Source: Actinomycetota bacterium
GTDB taxonomy: Bacteria; Actinomycetota; CADDZG01; WHSQ01
Direction of reading: 5' to 3'
DNA length: 64,000 nt
Assembly (NCBI GenBank): GCA_030446465.1
Contig: JAUJNI010000002.1
Span: 912,756 to 976,755 of the forward strand
In this document: positions 44,716-53,318 of the stretch, piece after piece
Layout of the letters: each line of letters begins with the position of its first letter
Numbering within the stretch: position 1 is the first letter of the stretch
Notes under the pieces: model-generated
Told to the model about the DNA's origin: nothing
Database searches by the model: none
The model's input: the letters and a program-made list of their open reading frames with translations, nothing else
Made by a program: the position numbers and the translations under genes

Positions 44716-45558
44716 ATGCCACAGACACGTCCCGCGGAACGATCAGAGCTGCCCGGTATCGCCCAGCGTCTCCGTCGCCACATCGTTACATCGACGACCG
44801 CGGCGGGTTCCGGACACCCTTCCACCTCGCTTTCCATGGTGGAGTTGCTGACCGTGCTCTACTTCGGTGGGGTCCTGCGCTACGACCCGAGCGACCCGCA
44901 GGATCCTCACCGGGACCGTTTCATCCTTTCCAAGGGGCATGGCGCCCCCGGGCTCTATGCCGTCCTGGCCGAAGCCGGCTACTTCCCCACGGAGGAGCTG
45001 TCGACACTGCGCCGGCTCGGCTCCCCGCTCGAAGGCCACCCCAACATGTGTCGTCTTCCAGGCGTCGAAGCGTCAACGGGCTCACTGGGGCAGGGGCTCT
45101 CCATAGGGCTCGGACACGCATTGGCGGGCCGCCTCGACGGAAGCGGCTACCGCGTCTACGTCATGCTCGGTGACGGAGAAAGCGAAGAGGGACAAGTGTG
45201 GGAGGCGTTCATGTACGCGGGCAACCATGGACTCGACAACCTGACCGCAATCATCGATCATAACGGCTATCAGCAAACCGATGCGGTCGACCAGGTCCAA
45301 CCTCTGGAACCCCTGACCGAGAAGCTCGCGTCTTTTGGATGGGCCGCCCGCACGATCGACGGGCACTCCTTGGACGAAGTCATCGAGGCCTTCGAGTGGG
45401 CCCGGACCACCAAGGGGAGACCACAGGCCATCGTCGCGCGGACCACCAAGGGAAAGGGTGTCTCTCTGCTCGAGAGCGCGCCGGGTAAGTGGCACGGCAA
45501 GCCATTGCCTCCCGATGAGGAAGCAAAGGCTCTCGAAGAGATCGGAGCGGCAATATGA
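44716..45558 (+). CDS. Transketolase, N-terminal (thiamine pyrophosphate) subunit
   Basis: 280 residues from ATG 44716-44718 (AGGGAGG five bases upstream). TSTTAAGSGHPSTSLSMVEL and ILSKGHGAPGLYAVLAEAGY bind TPP; GDGESEEGQVWEAFMYAGNH is the TPP/Mg motif, in place of the common GDGE-xxEG-xxWEA. Forms one enzyme with the next gene (split transketolase). The two could act in the pentose phosphate pathway or a related ketol transfer. Confidence 0.92.
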   Translation: MPQTRPAERSELPGIAQRLRRHIVTSTTAAGSGHPSTSLSMVELLTVLYFGGVLRYDPSDPQDPHRDRFILSKGHGAPGLYAVLAEAGYFPTEELSTLRRLGSPLEGHPNMCRLPGVEASTGSLGQGLSIGLGHALAGRLDGSGYRVYVMLGDGESEEGQVWEAFMYAGNHGLDNLTAIIDHNGYQQTDAVDQVQPLEPLTEKLASFGWAARTIDGHSLDEVIEAFEWARTTKGRPQAIVARTTKGKGVSLLESAPGKWHGKPLPPDEEAKALEEIGAAI

Positions 45559-46517
45559 CCCTCGGACTGACTCGGGTGGACCTCCCCAAGGGCGCCGCCA
45601 CAAGAGAAGCGTTCGGCGACGCTCTTGCCGAGGCAGGTGGCGCCGACGATCGGATCGTCGTGGTCGACGGAGACGTCAACAACTCGACCTATACCTACAA
45701 GTTCAAGGACAAGTATCCGGAGCGCTTCTTCAACGTCGGCATCGCGGAGTCGAACCTCATAGGCGTCGCCGCGGGCTTGGCGGGGGCCGGCAAGATTCCG
45801 GTCGCTTCCTCGTTCTCGGTCTTTCTTTTGGCAAACGCCTACGACCAGATCCGAATGGGGGTTGCCTTTCCCAACCAAAACGTCAAGCTCGTCGGAACCC
45901 ACGCCGGAATCTCGATTGGTGAAGACGGTCCGTCGCAAATGGGGATCGAGGATGTCTCGCTGGCGTGCTCGCTCCCGGGCTTCACCGTCATAGTTCCCGC
46001 AGACGGTCCCAGCACGGCTGCCGCCACGGCGGCGATGCTCCAGCGCGAGGGTCCGACGTTCCTGCGCTGTGGCCGCCCGAGCGTTCCCGTCGTGTACCCG
46101 GGGGCGGCGGACGTGCACATCGGCAAGGCCAATACCCTGCGGGACGGAGACGACGTCACGATCATCGCGAACGGGATCATGGTTGCCATGGCGCTCGATG
46201 CGGCCGAGGGACTCGCCGAAGAGGGGGTCGAGGCCCGAGTGGTCGACATGCACACGGTCAAGCCAATCGACCAGAATGCGATCGAGCTGGCCGCCCGAGA
46301 GACACGAGGCATCGTCGTCGCCGAAGAGCACCTTGCCTACGGGGGCCTGGGGTCGACCGTTGCCATGGTGGTTGCGGAGCACCGGCCCACGCCCATGGCA
46401 TTCGTCAACATCGGCGACACCTACGCCACCTCGGGCACCCCGGAGGAGTTGCTTACCAAGTTTGGACTGACGCCCGATGCCATCCTGGACGCGGCCAAAC
46501 GAGTGCTCAAGGACTAG
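45555..46517 (+). CDS. Transketolase, C-terminal subunit
   Basis: 320 residues, ATG overlapping the preceding stop. Pyrimidine-binding domain with RFFNVGIAESNLIGVAAGLA (catalytic Glu), GVAFPNQNVKLVGTHAGISI and a C-terminal transketolase domain (DGDDVTIIANGIMVAMALDA). Encoded as the second half of a split enzyme. Confidence 0.92.
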   Translation: MTLGLTRVDLPKGAATREAFGDALAEAGGADDRIVVVDGDVNNSTYTYKFKDKYPERFFNVGIAESNLIGVAAGLAGAGKIPVASSFSVFLLANAYDQIRMGVAFPNQNVKLVGTHAGISIGEDGPSQMGIEDVSLACSLPGFTVIVPADGPSTAAATAAMLQREGPTFLRCGRPSVPVVYPGAADVHIGKANTLRDGDDVTIIANGIMVAMALDAAEGLAEEGVEARVVDMHTVKPIDQNAIELAARETRGIVVAEEHLAYGGLGSTVAMVVAEHRPTPMAFVNIGDTYATSGTPEELLTKFGLTPDAILDAAKRVLKD

Positions 46518-46542
46518 CTCCGAGCACCGAGCTCGATCCCGG

Positions 46543-46962
46543 CTACTCGAATCGGTAGGTGAGCATGACGAAGTCTCCCTCGTCCAAGCGGCCGCCGGTC
46601 GTCTCGTAAAGGCGTATGGCTGCGGCATTCGACTTTTCCGTAAGGACGAACATCTGCGGGCACCGACGCGCTCGAGAGATCAACTCGAGCTCTCCTATGA
46701 GGGCAGTTGCAACGCCCTGTCTGCGATAGTCCTCATCCACCCCGATCTCATAGAGGAACATCTCCCAACCTTTGTCCGGATGGACCAGCTCGACACCGGT
46801 GACAAAACCTGCGGGCCGCCCGTTGACGTATGCAATGAGAAGGTGGTTCCGGTCGTCGCCCAGGAAGTCGGTAATGAACTCGTCGGTGACCGGGTCATCA
46901 AAGAGGCTGGCGGCGTCGTGGACGCGCTGCTTGTCTTGCACGGTCAGTCTCTCGATGCGCAT
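46543..46962 (-). CDS. GNAT acetyltransferase, AAC(3)-I-like
   Basis: 139 residues. Acetyl-CoA-binding motif IGVDEDYRRQGVATALIGEL and the terminal FVLTEKSNAAAIRLYETTGG, which resembles aminoglycoside 3-N-acetyltransferase I and its chromosomal relatives. Whether it acts on aminoglycosides is unknown; most such chromosomal genes have other substrates. Follows dtd by 23 bases on the same strand and converges with the transketolase pair. Confidence 0.85.
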   Translation of the reverse strand: MRIERLTVQDKQRVHDAASLFDDPVTDEFITDFLGDDRNHLLIAYVNGRPAGFVTGVELVHPDKGWEMFLYEIGVDEDYRRQGVATALIGELELISRARRCPQMFVLTEKSNAAAIRLYETTGGRLDEGDFVMLTYRFE

Positions 46963-46985
46963 TAATGGAAAGGCTAGACCGAGGT

Positions 46986-47435
46986 CTAGAAGGTCTTGTC
47001 GCTGTCCAGCAGGAGGGTCACCGGACCGTCGTTGACGAGCGCAACTTGCATCGTCGCCCCGAACTCTCCCGTCGAGCAGGAGATCCCACGCCGGCTGAGT
47101 CCCTCGACGACTTGTGCGTAGATCGACTGAGCGTGAGGGCCCGACGCCGCACGCACGAACGACGGACGCCTGCCCTTGCGTACGTCTCCGTAGAGAGTGA
47201 ACTGGGACACAACCAGCACTTCCCCTTCCACCTCGGCGACCGAGCGGTTCATCTTGCCCTGCTCATCACCGAAGAGCCTCAGGGTTGCGACCTTGTCGGC
47301 CATCCACTGAGCGTCCGACTCCTCGTCGGTGAACGCCACGCCGAGCAAGACCACCAGCCCTCGATCGATCGCCCCCACGACGCGCCCTTCGACCTCCACC
47401 CGTGCGGTGGCAACTCGCTGTACTACGGCCCTCAC
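46986..47435 (-). CDS. dtd: D-aminoacyl-tRNA deacylase
   Basis: 149 residues from GTG 47433-47435, overlapping the PBP stop (GTGA). Removes D-amino acids (and Gly) mischarged on tRNA. MRAVVQRVATARVEVEG, VVSQFTLYGDVRKGRRPSF, and the cross-subunit motif ALVNDGPVTLLLDS are all present. Full length. Confidence 0.96.
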   Translation of the reverse strand: MRAVVQRVATARVEVEGRVVGAIDRGLVVLLGVAFTDEESDAQWMADKVATLRLFGDEQGKMNRSVAEVEGEVLVVSQFTLYGDVRKGRRPSFVRAASGPHAQSIYAQVVEGLSRRGISCSTGEFGATMQVALVNDGPVTLLLDSDKTF

Positions 47436-49201
47436 TTATCTGTGAGCGGGAGCACTCGTACCAAGATGTCTCGTGTGAGGGGCGCAGCCACCTCACCGCC
47501 GATGCCGCCGTACTCGGAAACCACGGCCACCGCAACCCGCGGCCGTTGCACCGGAGCAAAGGTGATGAACCACGCATGGTTCTTTCTCTTGCCGTCGACG
47601 TCGACCTCGCCCGTACCTGTCTTACCGGCGACACGGACGCCCCTAATGCGCGCCTTCACGCCCGTGCCTCCCTCCACCACGTCTTCCATCAGCCGCGACA
47701 GCGTCCGTGCGGTCTTGGCGGAGAGCACACGGGCGGCGTCCTTACCGTCGTCGATGGAGGCTCGAGGTTCCACGCGCACTCCTCCATTCGCGACGGTTGC
47801 CGCCACGGTCGCCATTTGGAGGGGGGTGGCGAGGTCCTGGGCTTGTCCGATGGAACCCCACATGAGGGCGTAATCGTCTTCGGGGAACGGGAATGACGAC
47901 TTGGCCGCGTCCAGTGCCATCACCGGCTCTCTATTGAAGCCGAAGTCGCGCGCGTAGGAGAGCAGACGCTCGGCCCCCAGCTTCTGGGCGACTTGTGCGA
48001 AGGCGGTGTTGACGCTGAACTTGACGGCCGTTGCGAAGTCGAGCGACTTGTAGGACTTCGACTCGAAGTTGCGAACTCCCTGATACTCCCTGGGTCCGGT
48101 CAGCCGCGTGCTCGGCTTGACGACTCCGGTATCGAGCGCGGCGCCTGCGGTGACCACCTTCATGGAAGAGCCGGGTGGATAGAGGCCGGACAGGGCGCGG
48201 TTGAAAGGATTCACCTCGCTCGCGCCCACTAGGTCGTTCGGATTGACATCGTACGCGGTAACTGCCGCCAGGATGTCACCGGACCGGGGCTCCAAGACGA
48301 CGGCTCCGCCGACCGTGTCACCGAAGGCGACGCTGCTCGCCTGCTGCACTCTCGCATCGAGGCTCGCCCGGACATCTTCCCCGGCTCGGCCCGGCTTCTC
48401 CCCCACCACCTGGAGCACCTTGCCCCCCCTGCCCACCACCGCAAGCTCGGCCGACGGTGTCCCTGCCAGCCGCTCGTCGTAGGCGGCCTCCAGGCCCGAA
48501 GCTCCGACGAGATCACCAGGCTGGTGGCCGTCGGCTGCCCCGGCGAGCGTCTTCTTGGTCAGCGGCTCGAGGTGCCCAATGGTGCTTCCCGCCAGCGCGT
48601 CCAGTGGATATGACCGTCGTTGTCTCGACCCGCGCGCAAGCACACGTCCGTTGCGGTCGAGTATCCGGCCCCGCTGGAGCCACCGAGTGGTCACCTTGAA
48701 GCCGGTCGCCCCCTCTATGCCGGGCCACAGCCGGGATCTGTCGAACCGAACGCTCCACTCGTCGGCCTCTGTGGAGTAGGTCATCTGAAGGGTGCCGTCC
48801 AGGGTCACCGGCTCGTCCGCTGCGTCGGAGGAGTAAGTCAGGGCATACCGCACCGGCGCGGCGATGGGGCCTTCGGCGGCGTCGATCTCCTCTTCGGTCG
48901 GCACCGGGACGTCACCGGTACGCTCGACCTCATAGGACTCGATAGCCCCCTTCTCGAACGAGCGCTTGAGAAAGGTCTCGAGCTCCGAAACGCGCCACTC
49001 ATCGCTCGAGGCTCGGTCGAAGGCGGATCTCATCGCCTCGCCGTCCTGGGAGTTCCACGCGGCGATGAAGGCGTCCGCCGCATTTACCGGCGACGCGATC
49101 TCGGGAGCCTGCGTGCACGCGCCGGCAATTAGCGCGACCGCAGCCATCCCGGCCACCGCCAACCGGCGCGACGCGCGTCGGCGCGTGCAGACGTCCATCA
49201 T
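47432..49201 (-). CDS. Penicillin-binding protein (MecA_N/NTF2-like plus transpeptidase)
   Basis: 589 residues. N-terminal lipoprotein-type signal with lipobox LIAGAC (Cys about 29), so a lipid-anchored wall enzyme. NTF2-like MecA_N domain (NAADAFIAAWNSQDGEAMRS) at about 38-150, PBP dimer region, then the transpeptidase: SxxK in YPPGSSMKVV, SxN in KFSVNTAFAQ, KTG in VAGKTGTGEVD. Second gene of the relA-PBP-dtd-GNAT run, 12 bases after relA. MecA_N is also found in ordinary PBPs; no resistance role should be inferred. Confidence 0.9.
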   Translation of the reverse strand: MMDVCTRRRASRRLAVAGMAAVALIAGACTQAPEIASPVNAADAFIAAWNSQDGEAMRSAFDRASSDEWRVSELETFLKRSFEKGAIESYEVERTGDVPVPTEEEIDAAEGPIAAPVRYALTYSSDAADEPVTLDGTLQMTYSTEADEWSVRFDRSRLWPGIEGATGFKVTTRWLQRGRILDRNGRVLARGSRQRRSYPLDALAGSTIGHLEPLTKKTLAGAADGHQPGDLVGASGLEAAYDERLAGTPSAELAVVGRGGKVLQVVGEKPGRAGEDVRASLDARVQQASSVAFGDTVGGAVVLEPRSGDILAAVTAYDVNPNDLVGASEVNPFNRALSGLYPPGSSMKVVTAGAALDTGVVKPSTRLTGPREYQGVRNFESKSYKSLDFATAVKFSVNTAFAQVAQKLGAERLLSYARDFGFNREPVMALDAAKSSFPFPEDDYALMWGSIGQAQDLATPLQMATVAATVANGGVRVEPRASIDDGKDAARVLSAKTARTLSRLMEDVVEGGTGVKARIRGVRVAGKTGTGEVDVDGKRKNHAWFITFAPVQRPRVAVAVVSEYGGIGGEVAAPLTRDILVRVLPLTDK

Positions 49202-49213
49202 GGGAACGGGGCC

Positions 49214-51502
49214 TTAGGTCCGCGCCGCGGAGGGCACGGTGCGGTAAGCATCGAAGACCGAGTCGACTCTCCTGACGCTTTGGATCACGTGCTCGAGATG
49301 ACCCGGGTCACCGAGTTCGAAAGTGAACGACAGCGTCGCAATCCCGTCGCGACCAGTACGGGTGCTGGCCGAGAGGATGTGAATACCTTGATCCGAGATC
49401 GCCGAAGTAACGTCTCTCAGAAGCTTCGTCCGATCGAGCGCGTCTATCTGGATCGCAACGATAAAGGTCCCTCTTTGCTGGGGGCCCCACCACACCTCGA
49501 TCATTCGTCCCTGATCGACCGATTGAAGCGCCACTGCATTGGGGCAGTCATAGCGATGCACCGACACGCCGCGTCCGCGCGTAAGGAAACCGATGATTTG
49601 GTCGCCCGGCACCGGGGTGCAGCAGCGTGCGAGCCGTACGAGCAAGTCATCGTGACCGGAGACGATCACCCCCTTGCCGCGAGGAGCCGCCGTCCGTCGC
49701 CTCGGTTGTTCTATCGACACGGCCTCCTCTTCGGAGTCAGGCTCGAACAGGCGGATGACTCTCGAGGTTACGGACTGTGTGGACAACCGTCCCTCGCCGA
49801 TCGCCACGTGCATCGCGTCCAGGTCCGTGTACTTGAGCTCGTCTGCGATCGTCGCCAGGAGATTCTTGGAGATCTTTTGCACCGGTAGACCCTGTCGCCG
49901 CATTGCCTGGGTCAGAGCCTCACGCCCCTGCACGAGCGCGTCTTCACGCCGCTCCCTCGCGAACCATTGCCTGATCTTGTTCTTGGCGCGTGGCGTCTGG
50001 ACGATCTGAAGCCAGTCCCTAGAAGGAGACGCGGGCCCCTTGGACGTGATGATCTCGACCGAGTCACCAGAGACAAGCTCACGCGTTAGAGCGACCAAGC
50101 GCCCGTTGACCCGTGCACCTACCGTCCTATGACCGACCTCGGTGTGAATCGCGTAGGCGAAGTCAAGCGGCGTCGCGCCGCGACTAAGAGCAATGACGTC
50201 GCCCTTGGGAGTGAAGACGAAGACCTCGTCGGAGTAGAGGTCGATTTTTAGCGATTCCATGAACTCGCGGGGGTCGGCCGACTCGCGTTGCCAATCCATC
50301 ATCCGCTGCAACCATGCAATCTCGGCTTCGGGGATCTTTCCGCGCTGCTGTTCCTTGTAAACCCAGTGCGCGGCGATCCCGTACTCCGCAGCTTTGTGCA
50401 TCGATTCCGTCCTGATCTGGATCTCGATTGATCTGCCGATCGGCCCTATGACCGTCGTGTGCAGCGACTGGTACATGTTGAACTTAGGCATTGCGATGTA
50501 GTCCTTGAAGCGTCCCGGCACAGGGGTGAACAAGGTATGTATCGCACCCAACGCCGCATAACAGTCCCTCACATTGTCGACCACCACGCGAATGCCGGTG
50601 AGGTCGAAGATCTCGTCGAACTGCTTTCCTCGAACGATGATCTTTTCGTAGATCGAGTAGAGATGCTTCGGCCGTCCGGAAACCTGCGCCTTTATCTTCA
50701 CGTCCCTGAGCTTTTGCCGTATCTGGCGGCAGACATCATCCAGCAGGCGCTCTCGCTCCGGCTGACGCTGCTGCACAAGGGAGGAGATCTCCTGGAACCT
50801 CTTGGGGTGCAAGGTTGCGAACGAGAGATCCTCGAGCTCCCACTTGATCGCGTACATTCCGAGTCGATGCGCAAGCGGGGCATAGACCTCGATCGTCTCG
50901 GTCGCAATCAGCCGCTGCTTCTCTCGGTCGAGGGGAGCAATCGTGCGCATGTTGTGCAGGCGATCCGCCAGCTTGATCAAAAGCACACGAACGTCTCTCG
51001 CCGTGGCGATGATCATCTTCCTGATGTTCTCGGCCCGGCTCTGTTCTGCAGACCTGAAGCGAATCTTCTCGAGCTTGGTGACCCCATCGATCAGGTTGGC
51101 GACCTCGAAACCAAGCTCTCTTTCGACCACCACCAGCGACAGCTCGGTGTCCTCCACCGCGTCGTGCAACAGCGCCGCCGCAACCGTCATCTCGTCGAGG
51201 CCGAGCTGGGCCACGATCGCGGCCACCCCGAGGGGGTGAGTGATGTACGGGTCGCCGGACTTCCTCAACTGCCCCCGGTGGGCGGCGTCGGCCATGGCGA
51301 AGGCATGCTCGATCACCTTGAGGTCGGGCTTGGCGCGCTTGGTCTTGACCTCTTTGAGAAGGGGGTCGAGCGCCGGAGCAAGCGGCTGCCTGACCGGTCT
51401 CACCTTCTTCAACACCGCCTTGACCCCGCGCGGCGCAAGCTCCTGGTCGGAAGGTAGGGGTTGAATCGTTTGGGCTCGCTCTGTCATCCGGTCACTTTTC
51501 AT
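49214..51502 (-). CDS. relA: (p)ppGpp synthetase/hydrolase (RelA/SpoT, long form)
   Basis: 762 residues from ATG 51500-51502; an ATG 15 bases later is also possible. HD hydrolase domain (DAAHRGQLRKSGDPYITHPL, LLHDAVEDT) at about 55-200; synthetase domain (FDLTGIRVVVDNVRDCYAAL); TGS domain (DVIALSRGATPLDFAYAIHT); ACT domain at the C-terminus. An intact HD motif and a synthetase domain suggest a bifunctional enzyme. In related genomes it directly follows apt, but here the arsR-arsM pair lies between. Confidence 0.95.
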   Translation of the reverse strand: MKSDRMTERAQTIQPLPSDQELAPRGVKAVLKKVRPVRQPLAPALDPLLKEVKTKRAKPDLKVIEHAFAMADAAHRGQLRKSGDPYITHPLGVAAIVAQLGLDEMTVAAALLHDAVEDTELSLVVVERELGFEVANLIDGVTKLEKIRFRSAEQSRAENIRKMIIATARDVRVLLIKLADRLHNMRTIAPLDREKQRLIATETIEVYAPLAHRLGMYAIKWELEDLSFATLHPKRFQEISSLVQQRQPERERLLDDVCRQIRQKLRDVKIKAQVSGRPKHLYSIYEKIIVRGKQFDEIFDLTGIRVVVDNVRDCYAALGAIHTLFTPVPGRFKDYIAMPKFNMYQSLHTTVIGPIGRSIEIQIRTESMHKAAEYGIAAHWVYKEQQRGKIPEAEIAWLQRMMDWQRESADPREFMESLKIDLYSDEVFVFTPKGDVIALSRGATPLDFAYAIHTEVGHRTVGARVNGRLVALTRELVSGDSVEIITSKGPASPSRDWLQIVQTPRAKNKIRQWFARERREDALVQGREALTQAMRRQGLPVQKISKNLLATIADELKYTDLDAMHVAIGEGRLSTQSVTSRVIRLFEPDSEEEAVSIEQPRRRTAAPRGKGVIVSGHDDLLVRLARCCTPVPGDQIIGFLTRGRGVSVHRYDCPNAVALQSVDQGRMIEVWWGPQQRGTFIVAIQIDALDRTKLLRDVTSAISDQGIHILSASTRTGRDGIATLSFTFELGDPGHLEHVIQSVRRVDSVFDAYRTVPSAART

Positions 51503-51576
51503 CCAGGCCTTTGATTCATTGTAAGAGGGCGCTACCCCATAAAGCCCAGTTTGGAACAACCGGATCCGCCCCTTTA

Positions 51577-51615
51577 TTGACAACTGTCGATGAATCTGCA
51601 ATCCTTTACATCGAC
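51577..51615 (+). promoter_or_regulatory. Probable arsR promoter and ArsR operator
   Basis: TTGACA at 51577-51582, then AATCCT 17 bases on as a weak -10. An inverted repeat GTCGATG-N16-CATCGAC overlaps the spacer and -10 region, and a further ATCGAT element follows before AAAGGAGG. ArsR proteins bind such dyads to block their own promoter. Confidence 0.5.
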
Positions 51616-51639
51616 GATCATCGATCAAAGGAGGGTGCC

Positions 51640-51993
51640 ATGGTCAGCGTCAAGAGCCCTGCGCCACCGGCCGCGTGTTGCTCGCCGCTGGCGGCCCCCG
51701 CCATGTCAGAGGGCGACGCGGTGACAACCGCTCGGGTGTTCAAAGCCCTTGCAGACCCTCACAGAGTCCGCATCCTGAACTTGCTGGCCAACAGCCGGGA
51801 CGCCGTTTGCGTCTGCGACATCACCGACCGCATCGATCTCGCCCAGCCGACGACCAGCTTCCATCTGAAAAAGCTCACCTCGGCGGGCCTGCTCGAACGC
51901 CAACAGCAAGGCACATGGGCCTATTACTCCATCAACCACGAGGTCCTCAACCACCTGAGAAGCGTGTTCGAGGTAAAGGAGGCTCGGCGATGA
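51640..51993 (+). CDS. arsR: ArsR-family arsenic-responsive repressor
   Basis: 117 residues from ATG 51640-51642, with AAAGGAGGG upstream. Winged-helix (RVFKALADPHRVRILNLLAN; TTSFHLKKLTSAGLLERQQQ). The Cys57-Val-Cys59 pair (VCVCDI) is the As(III)-sensing CVCDL-type motif at helix alpha-3, and Cys13-Cys14 near the N-terminus may add the third ligand. Divergent from relA. Its stop overlaps arsM by 4 bases, so it should control arsM. Confidence 0.92.
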   Translation: MVSVKSPAPPAACCSPLAAPAMSEGDAVTTARVFKALADPHRVRILNLLANSRDAVCVCDITDRIDLAQPTTSFHLKKLTSAGLLERQQQGTWAYYSINHEVLNHLRSVFEVKEARR

Positions 51994-52784
51994 GCGATGT
52001 CAGAGAAGAAGTCCGCGCTCGCTACGCAGAGGCGGCGCGGGCCGTCGGCGAATCTAAGGCGGCGTGCTGTGGACCGGCCAACCGCGAGGCCGAGGACTCG
52101 GCGGGCGCCCGCTGCTGCGGCCCAGAGCAGGGATTCGGCGCCGGCCTCTACGAGCAGGACGATCAGAAGGGCCTGCCAGAGGCGGCGTTGTTGGCAAGCC
52201 TGGGATGCGGGGATCCGACCGCCGTTGCCGAGCTGAAGGAAGGCGAGAAGGTTCTCGATCTCGGCTCCGGAGGAGGGATAGACGTGTTGCTGTCGGCCAG
52301 AAGGGTGGGGCCGACAGGCAAGGCATACGGGCTCGACATGACAGAAGAGATGCTTGCCCTCGCCAACGCGAACAAGAAGAAGTCGGGACTGGACAACGTG
52401 GAGTTCCTCAAGGGTTTCATCGAGAGCATCCCGCTCCCCGCCTCCACGGTCGACGCCATTATCTCCAATTGCGTGATCAATCTCTCCGCGGACAAGGACG
52501 CCGTCTTCCGGGAGATGCACCGGGTCTTGACTCCCGGGGGACGCATCGGCATCAGCGACGTGGTGGCCTCTTCGGAGCTGTCGGTCGAGCAGCGGGCCGA
52601 GCGCGGCAGCTACGTGGGGTGCATTGCAGGCGCCCTGTCGTTCGCCGAGTACGAGGCCGGGCTGTCACGGGCGGGCTTCTCCGAGATCTCGCTTACTCCC
52701 ACCCACGAGGTTGCCGACGGTTTCTTCGCGGCCACCGTGAAAGCGACCAAGCCGGCCTCCATAGGGAGGACCCGTGGTCAGTAA
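51990..52784 (+). CDS. arsM: As(III) S-adenosylmethionine methyltransferase
   Basis: 264 residues, AAAGGAGG upstream of ATG 51990. SAM motif VLDLGSGGGIDVLLSARRVG; arsenic-binding cysteines Cys73 (SLGCGDP), Cys161 (SNCVINLSADK) and Cys211 (YVGCIAGALS) match the three conserved ArsM Cys. CCGPANRE and RCCGPEQ near the N-terminus give extra Cys pairs. Methylates arsenite to volatile or less retained species. Its last 7 bases overlap the 3' end of apt. Confidence 0.94.
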   Translation: MSDVREEVRARYAEAARAVGESKAACCGPANREAEDSAGARCCGPEQGFGAGLYEQDDQKGLPEAALLASLGCGDPTAVAELKEGEKVLDLGSGGGIDVLLSARRVGPTGKAYGLDMTEEMLALANANKKKSGLDNVEFLKGFIESIPLPASTVDAIISNCVINLSADKDAVFREMHRVLTPGGRIGISDVVASSELSVEQRAERGSYVGCIAGALSFAEYEAGLSRAGFSEISLTPTHEVADGFFAATVKATKPASIGRTRGQ

Positions 52785-53311
52785 GAGATCAAGCTGAAGA
52801 AGTCGTATTCCGCGAGCCGCCGCCGGCCCCCCAAGAAGCCCAGCTCCATGATCGTCGCGATGCCGGCCACCTTGCCCCCGCAGCGCTCGGTCAACAGAGC
52901 GGTAGCCTTGGCGGTGCCGCCGGTCGCAAGCACGTCGTCGACGATGAGGATCCTCTCCCCCGGCTCGATCGCATCCTTGTGGATCTCGAGGTAATCGGTG
53001 CCGTACTCGAGCTCGTACTCCTGCGCTTCCACCGACCATGGAAGCTTGCCCTTCTTTCGCACCGGGATCAGCCCGGCCGTGAAGCGATAGGCGAGGGGCG
53101 CAGCGACCATGAACCCGCGGGCTTCGATCCCGAGCACCTTGTCGACCTCGTCGCTGTCGAAGTTGTGGGCCAGTGCGTCGATGGTGTAGCTGAACGCCTT
53201 CTTATGGGCCAGCAGCGGCGTGATGTCCTTGAACACGATGCCTTGCTTGGGGAAGTCTGGGATGTCTCTGATGTGTTCCTTCAGCCACTCGTGGCTTGCT
53301 TCTTGGATCAC
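52778..53311 (-). CDS. apt: Adenine phosphoribosyltransferase
   Basis: 177 residues from GTG 53309-53311, eight bases inside the gap after secF. PRPP loop LIVDDVLATGGTAKATALL; IPDFPKQGIVFKDITPLL and GIEARGFMVAAPLAY are family signatures. An in-frame extension to 53425 overlaps secF and was rejected. Salvages adenine. Follows secD-secF on the same strand, the common actinobacterial order. Confidence 0.95.
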   Translation of the reverse strand: MIQEASHEWLKEHIRDIPDFPKQGIVFKDITPLLAHKKAFSYTIDALAHNFDSDEVDKVLGIEARGFMVAAPLAYRFTAGLIPVRKKGKLPWSVEAQEYELEYGTDYLEIHKDAIEPGERILIVDDVLATGGTAKATALLTERCGGKVAGIATIMELGFLGGRRRLAEYDFFSLISY

Positions 53312-53318
53312 CGGCGCG

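Noticed and set aside
47432..49201. Methicillin-resistance-type PBP2a
   Set aside because: The MecA_N domain occurs widely in ordinary PBPs. The gene sits in a housekeeping operon with no mec regulators.
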